Below, piece by piece: positions 39,701-48,666 of a DNA stretch of 64,000 nucleotides. A program made the position numbers and the translations under genes. Each line of letters opens with the position of its first letter. The first letter of the stretch is position 1. Origin of the DNA: Daejeonia sp002484105 (GTDB taxonomy: Bacteria > Bacteroidota > Bacteroidia > Flavobacteriales > Weeksellaceae); the NCBI RefSeq assembly GCF_051175565.1, contig NZ_CP195105.1, positions 1,550,001-1,614,000 on the forward strand. Direction: 5' to 3'. The notes under the pieces are model-generated. The model searched no databases. It saw only the letters and a program-made list of their open reading frames with translations, and was not told the origin of the DNA.

Positions 39701-41170
39701 ATGAAGAAAAAAATCATCCTTATATCCACTCTGTCGTTACTTGCTTTTTCATTCAACAGCTGTAGTAATGACTTTATTGATGTGCCTACTACAGAGGCCA
39801 TCTCGGCAGAAGATTACGAAATGTTCAATAACGATGCCGGTGCCGAGAGTTTTGTAACAACTATTTATGCCAAGTACCTAGACTGGAATATCAGTTCGTT
39901 CTCCTGGATCGGGGTCACCAGTATTGCTTCTGATGAAGGGGACAAAGGCTCTTCACCCGGAGACAGCGGCAGCGACAAAGATCTGCTGGACGCACTGAAT
40001 TTTACGCCTACAAGTGGCTCTTTTAACGATGTCTGGGAAGGTAATTACCAGGCTGTTAACCGCTGTAACCAGGCACTGAAATATCTTCCTTTGCTGGATA
40101 AAGTGGATTCGGCGCTCAGAAACCGCCTGATAGGTGAAGCTAAATTTATGAGGGCTTTTACCTATTTTACCCTGGTACGCGGTTTTGGTGATATTCCTTT
40201 GGTAGATCATGTTCCCGTTGCCGGAAATACGGAAGACAACAATATGCTTTTTGTAAGAAAATCCAAAGAAGAAATTTATGCTTTCATTGAACAGGATCTG
40301 AAAGATGCTGCTGCCAGCCTGCCCGACAGATCGGAATATGGTGCAGAAAACCGAGGCCGCGCAAGCAGGGGGGCCGCATATGCACTTCTGGCAAAAGTCT
40401 CCCTATACCAGAAGAAATGGCAAGCAGTGGTTGACAATTGCAATATGGTAACCGGATATTCACTGACGCCGGAATTCCAGGATATCTATAAAACTTCGGG
40501 AGAAAACAATGAAGAATCAATCTTTGAAATACAGGGTATGGGTGGCAAAGGTATGCCTGGTATCCAGCAGTATTCTCAGACACAGGGCGCAAGAGGCGCC
40601 GGTGGTTGGGGATGGGGCTTCAATACCCCATCCCAGACTTTAGTTAATGCCTACAATGCTGAAGGTGATACGGTAAGAAGAGATGCGACCATCATTTTCC
40701 GCGGTTCGACACTGTATGACGGACGCGAAGTGCCCACTACAGTAGAAAACAAATATTATAATTATAAAGCATATGCTGCCGGTGGCGATCCTGGAGCAGA
40801 TGATACGGATGTTAATATACGGTATCTGAGATATGCAGAAGTTCTTCTGATGAAAGCAGAAGCGCTTAATGAACTCGGACAGACTGCCCAGGCTATTCCG
40901 TTGATAAACCAGGTGCGCCACAGGGTACATTTGGGTGACACACCGGCTGTAAACCAGAATGATGTAAGACTCGCAGTCTGGAAGGAGAGAAGACTGGAAC
41001 TGGCCTTCGAGCACGACAGATGGTTTGACCTGATCCGGACAGGACAGGCAGTTGAAGCTATGGCTGCCGACGGCAAAACTTTTACCACAGGGAAAGACGA
41101 AATGTGGCCGATTCCTCAGACTTTTATCAAACTTTCTGACGGTCTTACCACACAGAACCCCGGTTATTGA
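39701..41170 (+). CDS. susD: SusD/RagB-family glycan-binding lipoprotein
   Basis: 489 residues from ATG 39701 (an alternative ATG is at 39695). Lipobox SFNSC; SusD blocks DVPTTEAISAEDYEMF, WEGNYQAVNRCNQALKYL, IGEAKFMRAFTYFTLVRGFGDIPLVD, GRASRGAAYALLAKVSLYQKKW, NIRYLRYAEVLLMKAEALNELG and VWKERRLELAFEHDRWFDLIRTG, with a final LWPIPQ-like MWPIPQTFIK. It binds the target glycan at the cell surface and closes over SusC. An unusual Gly- and Trp-rich stretch, GARGAGGWGWGFNTPS, may form part of the binding face. A terminator follows. Confidence 0.95.
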   Translation: MKKKIILISTLSLLAFSFNSCSNDFIDVPTTEAISAEDYEMFNNDAGAESFVTTIYAKYLDWNISSFSWIGVTSIASDEGDKGSSPGDSGSDKDLLDALNFTPTSGSFNDVWEGNYQAVNRCNQALKYLPLLDKVDSALRNRLIGEAKFMRAFTYFTLVRGFGDIPLVDHVPVAGNTEDNNMLFVRKSKEEIYAFIEQDLKDAAASLPDRSEYGAENRGRASRGAAYALLAKVSLYQKKWQAVVDNCNMVTGYSLTPEFQDIYKTSGENNEESIFEIQGMGGKGMPGIQQYSQTQGARGAGGWGWGFNTPSQTLVNAYNAEGDTVRRDATIIFRGSTLYDGREVPTTVENKYYNYKAYAAGGDPGADDTDVNIRYLRYAEVLLMKAEALNELGQTAQAIPLINQVRHRVHLGDTPAVNQNDVRLAVWKERRLELAFEHDRWFDLIRTGQAVEAMAADGKTFTTGKDEMWPIPQTFIKLSDGLTTQNPGY

Positions 41171-41259
41171 TTGACCAGAGAAGACTCTAAGCAATAAGCC
41201 GGTTCTGAATATAATATCATGATCTTCCCAGATAATCTTTCTCTGGAAGATATATATTG

Positions 41260-41287
41260 AAGGAGTCATAAAAAATGACTCCTTTTT
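41260..41287 (+). terminator. Terminator between SusD and the enzyme genes
   Basis: AAGGAGTCAT pairs with ATGACTCCTT (10 bp) around AAAAA, followed by TTT. An imperfect hairpin precedes it at 41222-41250. It probably lowers expression of the enzymes relative to the SusC/SusD pair. Confidence 0.8.
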
Positions 41288-41305
41288 AACCTTATTAAAA
41301 CAATG

Positions 41306-42715
41306 ATGAAGACAATTCATGCAATCAAAATAATGATTATGCTGTTGGCAATAATGGTTTCCTGTAGCAGAGGAGATTCTGCAGGTAATACAGATCCTGT
41401 AGTGCCCAATCCCGATCCTCCTGTCAATCCCACAACACCTACCAATACCTACACTGATTCTGAACTGATCACCATGGTGCAGAATGATGTCTTGAAATAT
41501 TTTTGGGATTTTGCCGAGAGTAATTCAAAATTGGCAAGGGAACGATATCATACCGATAACACTTCGTTGGACGCAAATGTGGTGACAACAGGAGGCTCTG
41601 GATTTGGTTTGATGAACATTTTGGTTGGGATTAAGAATGGTAATGTTTCGAGAGCTGATGCAGTTTCTCGGTTAACTACCGCTCTTAATTTTCTGAAAAA
41701 TGCAAACAGATTTCATGGAGCCTGGCCACACTGGATCAATGGAACTACCGGAAATGTTATTCCTTTCAGTAGTGATGATGATGGTGGCGATCTGGTAGAA
41801 ACGGCTTTTCTTGCGCAAGGGCTCATTTGTGTCAGAGAATATTTTAAAGATTCGGCCGATTCCTCAGAAAAAGCGCTCTCAGGACTTGCAGACGAACTTT
41901 GGAAAGGCATTGAATGGAATTGGTATACCAATGGGCAGAATGTTCTGTACTGGCATTGGTCGCCCAATTACAGTTTTCAGAAAAACCTGAAAATAGAAGG
42001 CTACAACGAGGCGCTTATTACCTATGTGCTGGCTGCTTCCTCACCGGATTATTCCATTGATAAAAAGGTTTATACGGAAGGCTGGTCCCAAAGCGGTGCC
42101 ATCAAATCGGCTGCGTCGCTGTACGGCATTCCTTTGGTCGTCAATCATTCCGGAGCAGCAGGATCGGTGGGGCCGATGTTTTTTTCGCATTATTCTTTTT
42201 TAGGACTCGATCCGAGAGGATTATCCGATGATTATGTCAATTATGGCGATGCGGCGACGAATCATGCAAAAATTATGTACCAATATTGTGTGGCCAATCC
42301 TAAAGGATATAAAGGATATAATTCAGGAAGTTGGGGACTTACAGCAAGTTATTCTCGTAATACGGACGGATCCACTGGTTATTCTGCGCATGCGCCCAAT
42401 AATGATTTGGGTATTATTTCGCCCACAGCGGCTTTGTCTGATATGCCTTATACACCCACAGAAAGTATGAATGTTCTGAGATTTATTTACAACCAAAACT
42501 ACGCTGATTATGTAGGTGTTGCAGGACCTTATGATGCGTATTCTGTTCAGTATAACTGGGTGACACCAAGATATCTGGCAATTGATCAGGGAACGATTTC
42601 ACCGATGATTGAAAATTATAAAACACAGTTTCTCTGGAATCTTTTTATGAATGCTTCGGAGGTGAGGACAGGATTGGTTAAATTGGGATTTCATTCAACC
42701 ATACATGGATTTTAA
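41306..42715 (+). CDS. Glycoamylase-domain (GH144-like) lipoprotein 1
   Basis: 469 residues from the second of two ATGs (41306). Lipobox AIMVSC, then a Pro-rich linker (VPNPDPPVNPTTPTN). The remainder is the PF10091 glycoamylase-like (alpha/alpha)6 domain: DVLKYFWDFAESNSKLARER, NVVTTGGSGFGLMNILVG, FHGAWPHWINGTTG, DDGGDLVETAFLAQGL, EWNWYTNGQNVLYWHWSPNY, GYNEALITYVLAAS, FFSHYSFLGLDPRG, and PTAALSDMPYTP near the end. PF10091 contains the GH144 endo-beta-1,2-glucanases, so surface cleavage of beta-1,2-glucan is the best guess. A tandem paralogue follows after 6 bp. Confidence 0.85.
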   Translation: MKTIHAIKIMIMLLAIMVSCSRGDSAGNTDPVVPNPDPPVNPTTPTNTYTDSELITMVQNDVLKYFWDFAESNSKLARERYHTDNTSLDANVVTTGGSGFGLMNILVGIKNGNVSRADAVSRLTTALNFLKNANRFHGAWPHWINGTTGNVIPFSSDDDGGDLVETAFLAQGLICVREYFKDSADSSEKALSGLADELWKGIEWNWYTNGQNVLYWHWSPNYSFQKNLKIEGYNEALITYVLAASSPDYSIDKKVYTEGWSQSGAIKSAASLYGIPLVVNHSGAAGSVGPMFFSHYSFLGLDPRGLSDDYVNYGDAATNHAKIMYQYCVANPKGYKGYNSGSWGLTASYSRNTDGSTGYSAHAPNNDLGIISPTAALSDMPYTPTESMNVLRFIYNQNYADYVGVAGPYDAYSVQYNWVTPRYLAIDQGTISPMIENYKTQFLWNLFMNASEVRTGLVKLGFHSTIHGF

Positions 42716-42721
42716 TTTTTT

Positions 42722-44101
42722 ATGAAAAAGAATATCTTAATATATGTGCTTTTTTTGTTGGCGCTGGTTTCATGCGGAAGTAGGAAAAATCAACCATTAT
42801 CTGCCGGTTATAATACAAATCAAGTTACTGACAATGCACTTCTCGACACCGTTCAGAGGCAATCCTTGAAGTATTTCTGGGATTTTGCCGAGCCAAATTC
42901 TTTGATGGGTAGAGAGCGGTATCATGAAGACGGAATGTATCCGCAGAATGACGCAAACGTTGTTACTACCGGTGGCAACGGTTTTGGTTTGGCGACAATT
43001 CTCGTTGGTGTTGAGCGTGGTTTTATTCCGAGAGAAGATGCTGTAAAGCGCTTAACTCATATCATGGATTTTCTTGCCAAAGCCGATCGCTTTCACGGGG
43101 CATGGCCGCATTGGATCAATGGTGAAAATGGGAAAGTCGTTCCTTTCGGAAAAAAAGACAATGGAGGTGATTTGGTGGAAACCGCTTTTTTAACATCGGG
43201 GATTTTAATGGTTCGTGAATACTTTAAAAATGGAAATGCCGAAGAACGAAAACTCGCAGAGAAATGCGACGAACTTTGGAAAGGTATTGAGTGGAACTGG
43301 TACACCAAGGGTGGCGAAAAGGTTCTGTATTGGCATTGGTCTCCGGAATATGCCTGGGAAATGAATTTTCCTCTGGAAGGGTATAACGAATGTCTGATTA
43401 CCTATATTTTGGCAGCAGCATCGCCAACGTATTCCATTGATAAAGAAACGTATGATAAAGGCTGGACCAGAAACGGAACGTATCTCACCGATAAGACAAA
43501 ATATGGATTGCCGTTATATGTAAAACACAATTATTCCGAAGAATACGGAGGCCCGCTTTTTTGGGCGCATTATTCTTACATCGGTTTGGATCCGAGAGGC
43601 TTGTCCGATCAATACATTAAAAATTATTTTGATTTGAATCGTAATCAAGTATTAATCGATTATAAATACTGTGTCGAAAATCCAAAACACTGGAAAGGAT
43701 ATGGTAAAAATTATTGGGGATTAACAGCGGGTTATTCCCGAAATGAGGATGGTTCTGTTGGTTATCGCGCACATCAGCCTTCAGAAGATTTTGGGGTGAT
43801 TACGCCAACTGCAGCATTGAGTAGTTTCCCATATACCCCGAAAGAATCAATGGATTTTCTGCGGTTTATCTACACACAAAAACCTGAATTTATTGGCAGT
43901 GCAGGACCTTTTGATGCAACGTCCATTCAGTATGACAATTGGTTTACGCCAAGATATCTGGCGATTGACCAGGGAACGATTGCTCCGATGATTGAAAACT
44001 ACCGTACCGGATTTTTATGGAATTTATTTATGAATGCTCCGGAAATCAAAACAGGATTAAAGAAGTTGGAATTTACATCCGATCAATATCAAATCCACTA
44101 A
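42722..44101 (+). CDS. Glycoamylase-domain (GH144-like) lipoprotein 2
   Basis: 459 residues, lipobox LALVSC, paralogous to the preceding gene along its whole length: SLKYFWDFAEPNSLMGRERY, NVVTTGGNGFGLATILVGVE, FHGAWPHWINGENG, DNGGDLVETAFLTSGI, VLYWHWSPEYAWEMNFPLEG, FWAHYSYIGLDPRG, and GFLWNLFMNAPEIKTGL at the end. It has a much shorter linker than its neighbour. Catalytic acids are probably among the conserved Asp and Glu residues of these blocks; I cannot assign them by eye. Two tandem copies suggest endo/exo or surface/periplasm division of labour. Confidence 0.85.
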   Translation: MKKNILIYVLFLLALVSCGSRKNQPLSAGYNTNQVTDNALLDTVQRQSLKYFWDFAEPNSLMGRERYHEDGMYPQNDANVVTTGGNGFGLATILVGVERGFIPREDAVKRLTHIMDFLAKADRFHGAWPHWINGENGKVVPFGKKDNGGDLVETAFLTSGILMVREYFKNGNAEERKLAEKCDELWKGIEWNWYTKGGEKVLYWHWSPEYAWEMNFPLEGYNECLITYILAAASPTYSIDKETYDKGWTRNGTYLTDKTKYGLPLYVKHNYSEEYGGPLFWAHYSYIGLDPRGLSDQYIKNYFDLNRNQVLIDYKYCVENPKHWKGYGKNYWGLTAGYSRNEDGSVGYRAHQPSEDFGVITPTAALSSFPYTPKESMDFLRFIYTQKPEFIGSAGPFDATSIQYDNWFTPRYLAIDQGTIAPMIENYRTGFLWNLFMNAPEIKTGLKKLEFTSDQYQIH

Positions 44102-44167
44102 ATTCTCCGTTATACATTCCCCTCTTTTGGAAGGGTTTCTGTAGAACGGGGTCGTTAAAAATTAAAT

Positions 44168-44869
44168 ATGAAAAATAAAGTAAAATATCTTCTGATCGCT
44201 TTTCTGATGTTCTCTTTTTCAAGCGCTCAGGAAATCAAAGGAAATTTTGATAAAGAAATAAAAGAGAAAAAAAATCTTCAATATATTCTTGATTATCCTC
44301 AACAAATCAAAGATAAAGTTCCGTTGATAGTTTTTCTTCACGGTTCTGGAGAACGAGGAACTGACCTTGAAAAGGTAAAGGCACACAGTCCCTTTACTTA
44401 TAAAAATTTAATGAAAGAACCCGTTGCGGTTTTAGCACCGCAATGTCCTGAAAATCAGTGGTGGGACACCGATGCTGTCTATCATTTGATTCTCGAAATT
44501 CAGAAAAATTATAAAATTGATGCTTCCAGAATTTATCTCACTGGTTTATCAATGGGAGGCTGGGGAACCTTAAAATTAGCAATGGAACACCCGGAAATGT
44601 TTGCTGCCGTAGTTTCAGTTTGTGCACCTACAGATCGTGTAATGTATGCCAATATTCAACAATATAAGGATTTGAATATGAAGATTTTTCACGGAGGAAT
44701 GGACGATGTGGTGCTGCCTGAAAATGCGTTTAATTTCTATCAGAAACTGCACCCCGTCAATCCGAATGCAGAATTGATTATTTTCCCGAATGACAATCAC
44801 AATTCGTGGGATTCTACCTATTCGGATCCTGCATTATATGAATGGATGCTGAAGCAAAGAAAAAATTAA
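44168..44869 (+). CDS. Secreted esterase of the alpha/beta hydrolase fold
   Basis: 233 residues with a signal peptide (FLMFSFSSAQ). PLIVFLHGSGERGTDLEK, APQCPENQWWDTDAVYHLI, RIYLTGLSMGGWGTLKLA (Ser), KIFHGGMDDVVLPENA (Asp) and FPNDNHNSWDSTY (His) give a full triad of the PHB-depolymerase/dienelactone-hydrolase-like esterase group often found in PULs. It probably removes acyl substituents (for example succinyl or acetyl groups) from the glycan; that is inference from the locus. It is 66 bp after the second GH144-like gene and 24 bp before the GH3 gene. Confidence 0.85.
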   Translation: MKNKVKYLLIAFLMFSFSSAQEIKGNFDKEIKEKKNLQYILDYPQQIKDKVPLIVFLHGSGERGTDLEKVKAHSPFTYKNLMKEPVAVLAPQCPENQWWDTDAVYHLILEIQKNYKIDASRIYLTGLSMGGWGTLKLAMEHPEMFAAVVSVCAPTDRVMYANIQQYKDLNMKIFHGGMDDVVLPENAFNFYQKLHPVNPNAELIIFPNDNHNSWDSTYSDPALYEWMLKQRKN

Positions 44870-44893
44870 TGTGAAACAGAAAACAGTAGAAAT

Positions 44894-47221
44894 ATGAAAA
44901 AATTAGCAATTATTGCCGCAATGGCACTTGCGCCGCTTTTCAGTGCGCAGGAAATGGTGTATCAGCCGGTGCAAAGTTACCAGACACAGCAATATAAGGC
45001 GAAGAAAAAAGCGTTTGTGGAAAATCTTCTCTCGAAAATGACGATTGATGAAAAAATCGGTCAGATGAATCTGCCAACTTCCGGAGATTTTACTACCGGG
45101 CAGGCCAAAAGTTCCGATATTGGCAAGAAAGTAGAGCAGGGGCTTGTAGGAGGACTTTTCAATATCAAAGGTGCAGAGAAAATCAGAGCTGTACAGAAAG
45201 TCGCAGTAGAACAAAGCCGCCTGAAAATTCCGCTTATTTTTGGTATGGATGTCATCCACGGATACGAAACTACATTTCCGATTCCGCTCGGTTTGGCTTC
45301 CTCTTTCGATATGGATTTGGTTCAGCAGTCTGCTCAGATTGCTGCCAGAGAGTCTGCCTCGGATGGTATCAGCTGGACTTTTTCGCCGATGGTCGATGTT
45401 TCAAGAGAGCCACGTTGGGGAAGGGTGTCGGAAGGATCCGGCGAAGATCCGTATCTTGGTAGTCAGGTGGCAAAAGCCATGGTTTACGGTTATCAGGGAA
45501 AGGATCTTTCCGACAAAAATACCATTCTTGCCTGTTTCAAACATTTTGCACTATATGGCGCTCCGGAAGGCGGACGTGATTACAACACCGTCGATATGAG
45601 CCACGTGAGAATGTTCAACGAATACTTTGCACCGTACAAAGCTGCTGTAGATGCTGGAGTAGGCTCGGTAATGGCTTCTTTTAATGAAGTGGACGGCATT
45701 CCCGCCACGGGAAACAAATGGCTGATGGATGATGTTTTGAGAAAACGATGGGGATTCGGAGGATTTATCGTTACCGACTATACCGGGATCAATGAAATGA
45801 CACAGCATGGGATGGGCGATCTGCAGACCGTTTCCGCTCTTGCGCTGAAAGCCGGAATTGATATGGATATGGTGGGCGAAGGCTTCTTGTCTACATTAAA
45901 AAAATCACTTTCCGAAGGAAAAGTGACAGAAGCAGAAATTACAGAAGCAGCAAGAAGAATTCTGGATGCCAAATATGATCTCGGACTTTTTGAGGATCCC
46001 TACCGTTATGGTGACACCAAATGGGCCTCAAAAGAAGTATTCAGCCAGAAAAACCGCGATGCCGCGCGCAATATCGCCGCACAGTCAATGGTATTGCTTA
46101 AAAATGAAAACCATCTGCTTCCATTGAAGAAATCAGGAACCGTTGCGGTCATCGGTCCCCTTGTAAACAATGCACTGAACATGACTGGTACATGGAGTGT
46201 CGCCGCACCGCACCGTAAATCTGTAACATTGGTTCAAGGTCTTGAGAACAACCTCGGCAAAGAGGTTAAAGTTTTATCCGCAAAAGGGGCCAATATCGAT
46301 GACAGTGCAAAACTGGAGAATATCTATGCCGCCCATGGGAAACTTACAGACCGCGATCCTCGGTCTAAAGAAGTTTTGCTGAAAGAAGCGGTGGATGTTG
46401 CACGTCAGTCTGATGTTGTGATTCTGGCAATCGGAGAGTCTGCCGAAATGTCCGGAGAGTCTGCTTCCCGTTCGGATATAGAAATTCCGCAGTCGCAAGT
46501 TGATTTACTGAAAGAAATAAAGAAAACCGGAAAACCGGTTGTGGTGGTTCTTTTTACGGGAAGACCTCTTGCTCTTTCCAATATCAAAGATATTCCGGAT
46601 GCCGTTCTCAACGTCTGGTTCCCCGGAACGGAAGCCGGAAATGCAATTGCTGATGTGCTCTATGGTAAGGTGAATCCTTCGGCCAAACTGCCGATGACTT
46701 TCCCAAGGAGTGTGGGCCAGATCCCGGTCTATTACAACCATAAAAATACGGGCAGACCACTTAGTGCAGAGAATACTGAAAAATGCATCTACGAGAGATT
46801 CCGTTCCAATTATATGGACGAATGTGTTACGCCACTTTACCCTTTTGGGTATGGATTGAGTTATACAAAGTTCAGCTATTCTGATGTGGATGTTTCTGAT
46901 AAAAATCCGAAAGGCAACCAAACCGTTGAAGCTTCTGTGACACTGACCAATACTGGAAACTACGACGGTGCAGAAGTGGTGCAGCTTTATATCAGAGATT
47001 TGGTGGGCAGCATGACAAGGCCGGTAAAAGAATTGAAAGGTTTCCAAAAAATATTTTTGAAAAAAGGGGAAAGCAGGAAAGTTACATTCAATATTTCACC
47101 GGAAGATCTTAAATTTTACAATGCTGATCTGGTGTACGACTGGGAACCGGGAGATTTCGAAATCATGATCGGAACCAATTCGGAGCAGGTCAATACCCAG
47201 GTAGTGCATTGGAGTAAATAA
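44894..47221 (+). CDS. bglX: GH3 beta-glucosidase (BglX-like)
   Basis: 775 residues, signal peptide ending LFSAQ. GH3 N-terminal barrel (TIDEKIGQMNLPTSGDF, IPLIFGMDVIHGYETTFPIPLG, WTFSPMVDVSREPRWGRVSEG, FKHFALYGAPEGGRDYN) with the nucleophile Asp in GFIVTDYTGINE. It continues with the C-terminal alpha/beta sandwich (VVILAIGESAEMSGESASRSDIE, VVVLFTGRPLALS) and a fibronectin-III-like end (YPFGYGLSYTKFSY, GAEVVQLYIRDLVGS). It hydrolyses terminal beta-glucosyl units. In Bacteroidetes, GH3 enzymes paired with GH144 act on sophoro-oligosaccharides, which fits the neighbours. Last PUL gene, followed by a terminator. Confidence 0.95.
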   Translation: MKKLAIIAAMALAPLFSAQEMVYQPVQSYQTQQYKAKKKAFVENLLSKMTIDEKIGQMNLPTSGDFTTGQAKSSDIGKKVEQGLVGGLFNIKGAEKIRAVQKVAVEQSRLKIPLIFGMDVIHGYETTFPIPLGLASSFDMDLVQQSAQIAARESASDGISWTFSPMVDVSREPRWGRVSEGSGEDPYLGSQVAKAMVYGYQGKDLSDKNTILACFKHFALYGAPEGGRDYNTVDMSHVRMFNEYFAPYKAAVDAGVGSVMASFNEVDGIPATGNKWLMDDVLRKRWGFGGFIVTDYTGINEMTQHGMGDLQTVSALALKAGIDMDMVGEGFLSTLKKSLSEGKVTEAEITEAARRILDAKYDLGLFEDPYRYGDTKWASKEVFSQKNRDAARNIAAQSMVLLKNENHLLPLKKSGTVAVIGPLVNNALNMTGTWSVAAPHRKSVTLVQGLENNLGKEVKVLSAKGANIDDSAKLENIYAAHGKLTDRDPRSKEVLLKEAVDVARQSDVVILAIGESAEMSGESASRSDIEIPQSQVDLLKEIKKTGKPVVVVLFTGRPLALSNIKDIPDAVLNVWFPGTEAGNAIADVLYGKVNPSAKLPMTFPRSVGQIPVYYNHKNTGRPLSAENTEKCIYERFRSNYMDECVTPLYPFGYGLSYTKFSYSDVDVSDKNPKGNQTVEASVTLTNTGNYDGAEVVQLYIRDLVGSMTRPVKELKGFQKIFLKKGESRKVTFNISPEDLKFYNADLVYDWEPGDFEIMIGTNSEQVNTQVVHWSK

Positions 47222-47279
47222 AATAAATTTTGGTCATTAATATTTTGGCCTGGCAGACAGTGTTACCGTCAGGTTTTGC

Positions 47280-47320
47280 AATATTCCAGAACATCCTTGC
47301 GCTGTTTTGGAATATTTTTT
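47280..47320 (+). terminator. Terminator of the PUL
   Basis: AATATTCCA (47280-47288) pairs with TGGAATATT (47308-47316), with further inner pairing of AAC and GTT; a T run follows. Confidence 0.7.
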
Positions 47321-47334
47321 GATAATAATTTAAA

Positions 47335-47375
47335 TGTAATATAATTTGTTACATATTGAAATTTGCCTATCTTTG
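47335..47375 (+). promoter_or_regulatory. Rrf2 gene promoter with overlapping dyad operator
   Basis: TTTG (47345-47348), 19 bp, TATCTTTG (47368-47375): perfect promoter. The 19-bp TGTAATATAATTTGTTACA (47335-47353), with arms TGTAA and TTACA, covers the -33 box. The same TGTAA-N9-TTACA dyad is at 47828-47846. Confidence 0.7.
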
Positions 47376-47382
47376 TGGCGGA

Positions 47383-47790
47383 ATGAACAATACAAGATTT
47401 GCAACAGCCATACATCTGATGACGCTTTTGGCAAAACATCCTGACGAATGGCTTTCGTCCGAATGGCTTGCCGGGAGCATTAGTATTCACCCGGTGGTAG
47501 TACGCAGGGAAGTGGGTATCCTGAAAACTTCCGGTCTTATAGAATGCCGCAAGGGAAAAGAAGGAGGTTGCCGGATAGGGAAGCGCCCAGCAGATATTTC
47601 ACTTGCAGACATATTTGATGCGGTAAATGATGCCGAAGTGCTCGGGAAAAAGAACCAAAATCCCAATCCCAGATGTGAAGTCGGCAGAAAAATTAACGGC
47701 GAACTTGCAAAACTTTATCAGGAAACCAATGATCTCGTCAGAAATTTCCTCAAAAGCAAAAGACTCGAAGATTTTTCAAAAGAATTTTAA
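47383..47790 (+). CDS. Rrf2-family transcriptional regulator
   Basis: 135 residues from ATG 47383; a frame from 47356 lies in the promoter and is rejected. NTRFATAIHLMTLLAKHPDEWLSSEWLAGSISIHPVVVRREVGILKTSGLIECRKGKEGGCRIGK is the Rrf2 winged helix, followed by ISLADIFDAVNDAEV and a dimerisation helix. Cysteines occur at ECRK, GGCR and PRCE, but the three-Cys cluster of Fe-S Rrf2 proteins is not obvious. It resembles Bacillus YwnA, which pairs with YwnB-type reductases as here. It is very likely autoregulated through the overlapping dyad. The leader is only about 3-5 nt. Confidence 0.9.
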   Translation: MNNTRFATAIHLMTLLAKHPDEWLSSEWLAGSISIHPVVVRREVGILKTSGLIECRKGKEGGCRIGKRPADISLADIFDAVNDAEVLGKKNQNPNPRCEVGRKINGELAKLYQETNDLVRNFLKSKRLEDFSKEF

Positions 47791-47827
47791 ACTTAGGGTT
47801 TGTTTTCGGATTCTTTTTGATTAAAAT

Positions 47828-47846
47828 TGTAACAATAATTATTACA
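47828..47846. promoter_or_regulatory. Dyad operator before the reductase gene
   Basis: TGTAACAATAATTATTACA, 17 bp before the ATG at 47864. Same TGTAA-N9-TTACA arms and spacing as the site in the Rrf2 promoter. Confidence 0.65.
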
Positions 47847-47863
47847 TAAATAAATTTTAAAAA

Positions 47864-48517
47864 ATGAAAAATATTGCAGTAATCGGTGCAACCGGTTTTG
47901 TCGGTTCCCATGTTGTGAAAGAACTCATCAGCAGAGGGTACGACGTGAAGGCTATTGTCAGAGACGCCTCCAAAGTTGAAAAAAATGATCATGTGCAGGC
48001 TTTAAGTGTTGACGTGAGTGATGTTGATGCGCTTTCCGAAGCGCTGCAGGGGTCCGATGCTGTGGTCAGTGCCTTCAATGCAGGCTGGAGCAACCCTAAT
48101 CTTTATGCTGATTTTCTTAAAGGTTCAGAAGATATTGAAAAAGCCGTCGGAAAATCTGGCATCAAACGTCTGATTGTAGTGGGCGGAGCCGGAAGCCTTT
48201 ATACTCCCGACGGAACCCAGATTGTCGACACTCCCGAATTTCCGGCAGCCATTAAGCCCGGCGCACTTGCGGCAAGAGATTATCTGAACGAAATCAAAAA
48301 AAATACGGTACTGGACTGGACATTTTTCAGCCCTGCCCCCGAAATGCATCAGGGAACCTCTGGTATCCGCAAAGGAACGTATCGCACATCGCTGGAAACA
48401 CCTGTGGTAGATGCTGAAGGCAGAAGTGTGATCTCTGTAGAAGACGTTGCCGTTGCCCTGGTGGATGAACTGGAAAATAACAGACATGTGCGTGAGCGTT
48501 TCACCGCTGCGTACTAG
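47864..48517 (+). CDS. NAD(P)-binding YwnB/NmrA-like reductase
   Basis: 217 residues. Rossmann start IAVIGATGFVGSHVVKELISRGYDVKAIVRD, DVDALSEALQGSDAVVSAF, SGIKRLIVVGGAGSLY and DWTFFSPAPEMHQGTSGIRKGTYRT match atypical short-chain NAD(P)-binding proteins of the YwnB/NmrA group. Oxidoreductase activity is assumed rather than shown. It is encoded 73 bp after the Rrf2 gene, with its own copy of the operator, so it is the probable regulatory target. It ends before a strong bidirectional hairpin. Confidence 0.88.
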   Translation: MKNIAVIGATGFVGSHVVKELISRGYDVKAIVRDASKVEKNDHVQALSVDVSDVDALSEALQGSDAVVSAFNAGWSNPNLYADFLKGSEDIEKAVGKSGIKRLIVVGGAGSLYTPDGTQIVDTPEFPAAIKPGALAARDYLNEIKKNTVLDWTFFSPAPEMHQGTSGIRKGTYRTSLETPVVDAEGRSVISVEDVAVALVDELENNRHVRERFTAAY

Positions 48518-48555
48518 TTCAGGTTTTTCATAGTTTTATTTAAAGTTGTTAATGA

Positions 48556-48587
48556 GAAGAGGCTTCTCCGTGCGGAGAAGCCTCTTC
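48556..48587. terminator. Bidirectional terminator
   Basis: A perfect 14-bp stem: GAAGAGGCTTCTCC (48556-48569), loop GTGC, GGAGAAGCCTCTTC (48574-48587). It serves the reductase gene (+) and the convergent M23 gene (-). Confidence 0.85.
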
Positions 48588-48666
48588 GTGTTTTCAGAAA
48601 TGGACCTCGCATTTGTATGCCATTTGTCTTATCTGCAAACTGGATCTGAGAAATTTCTTTTATTCT

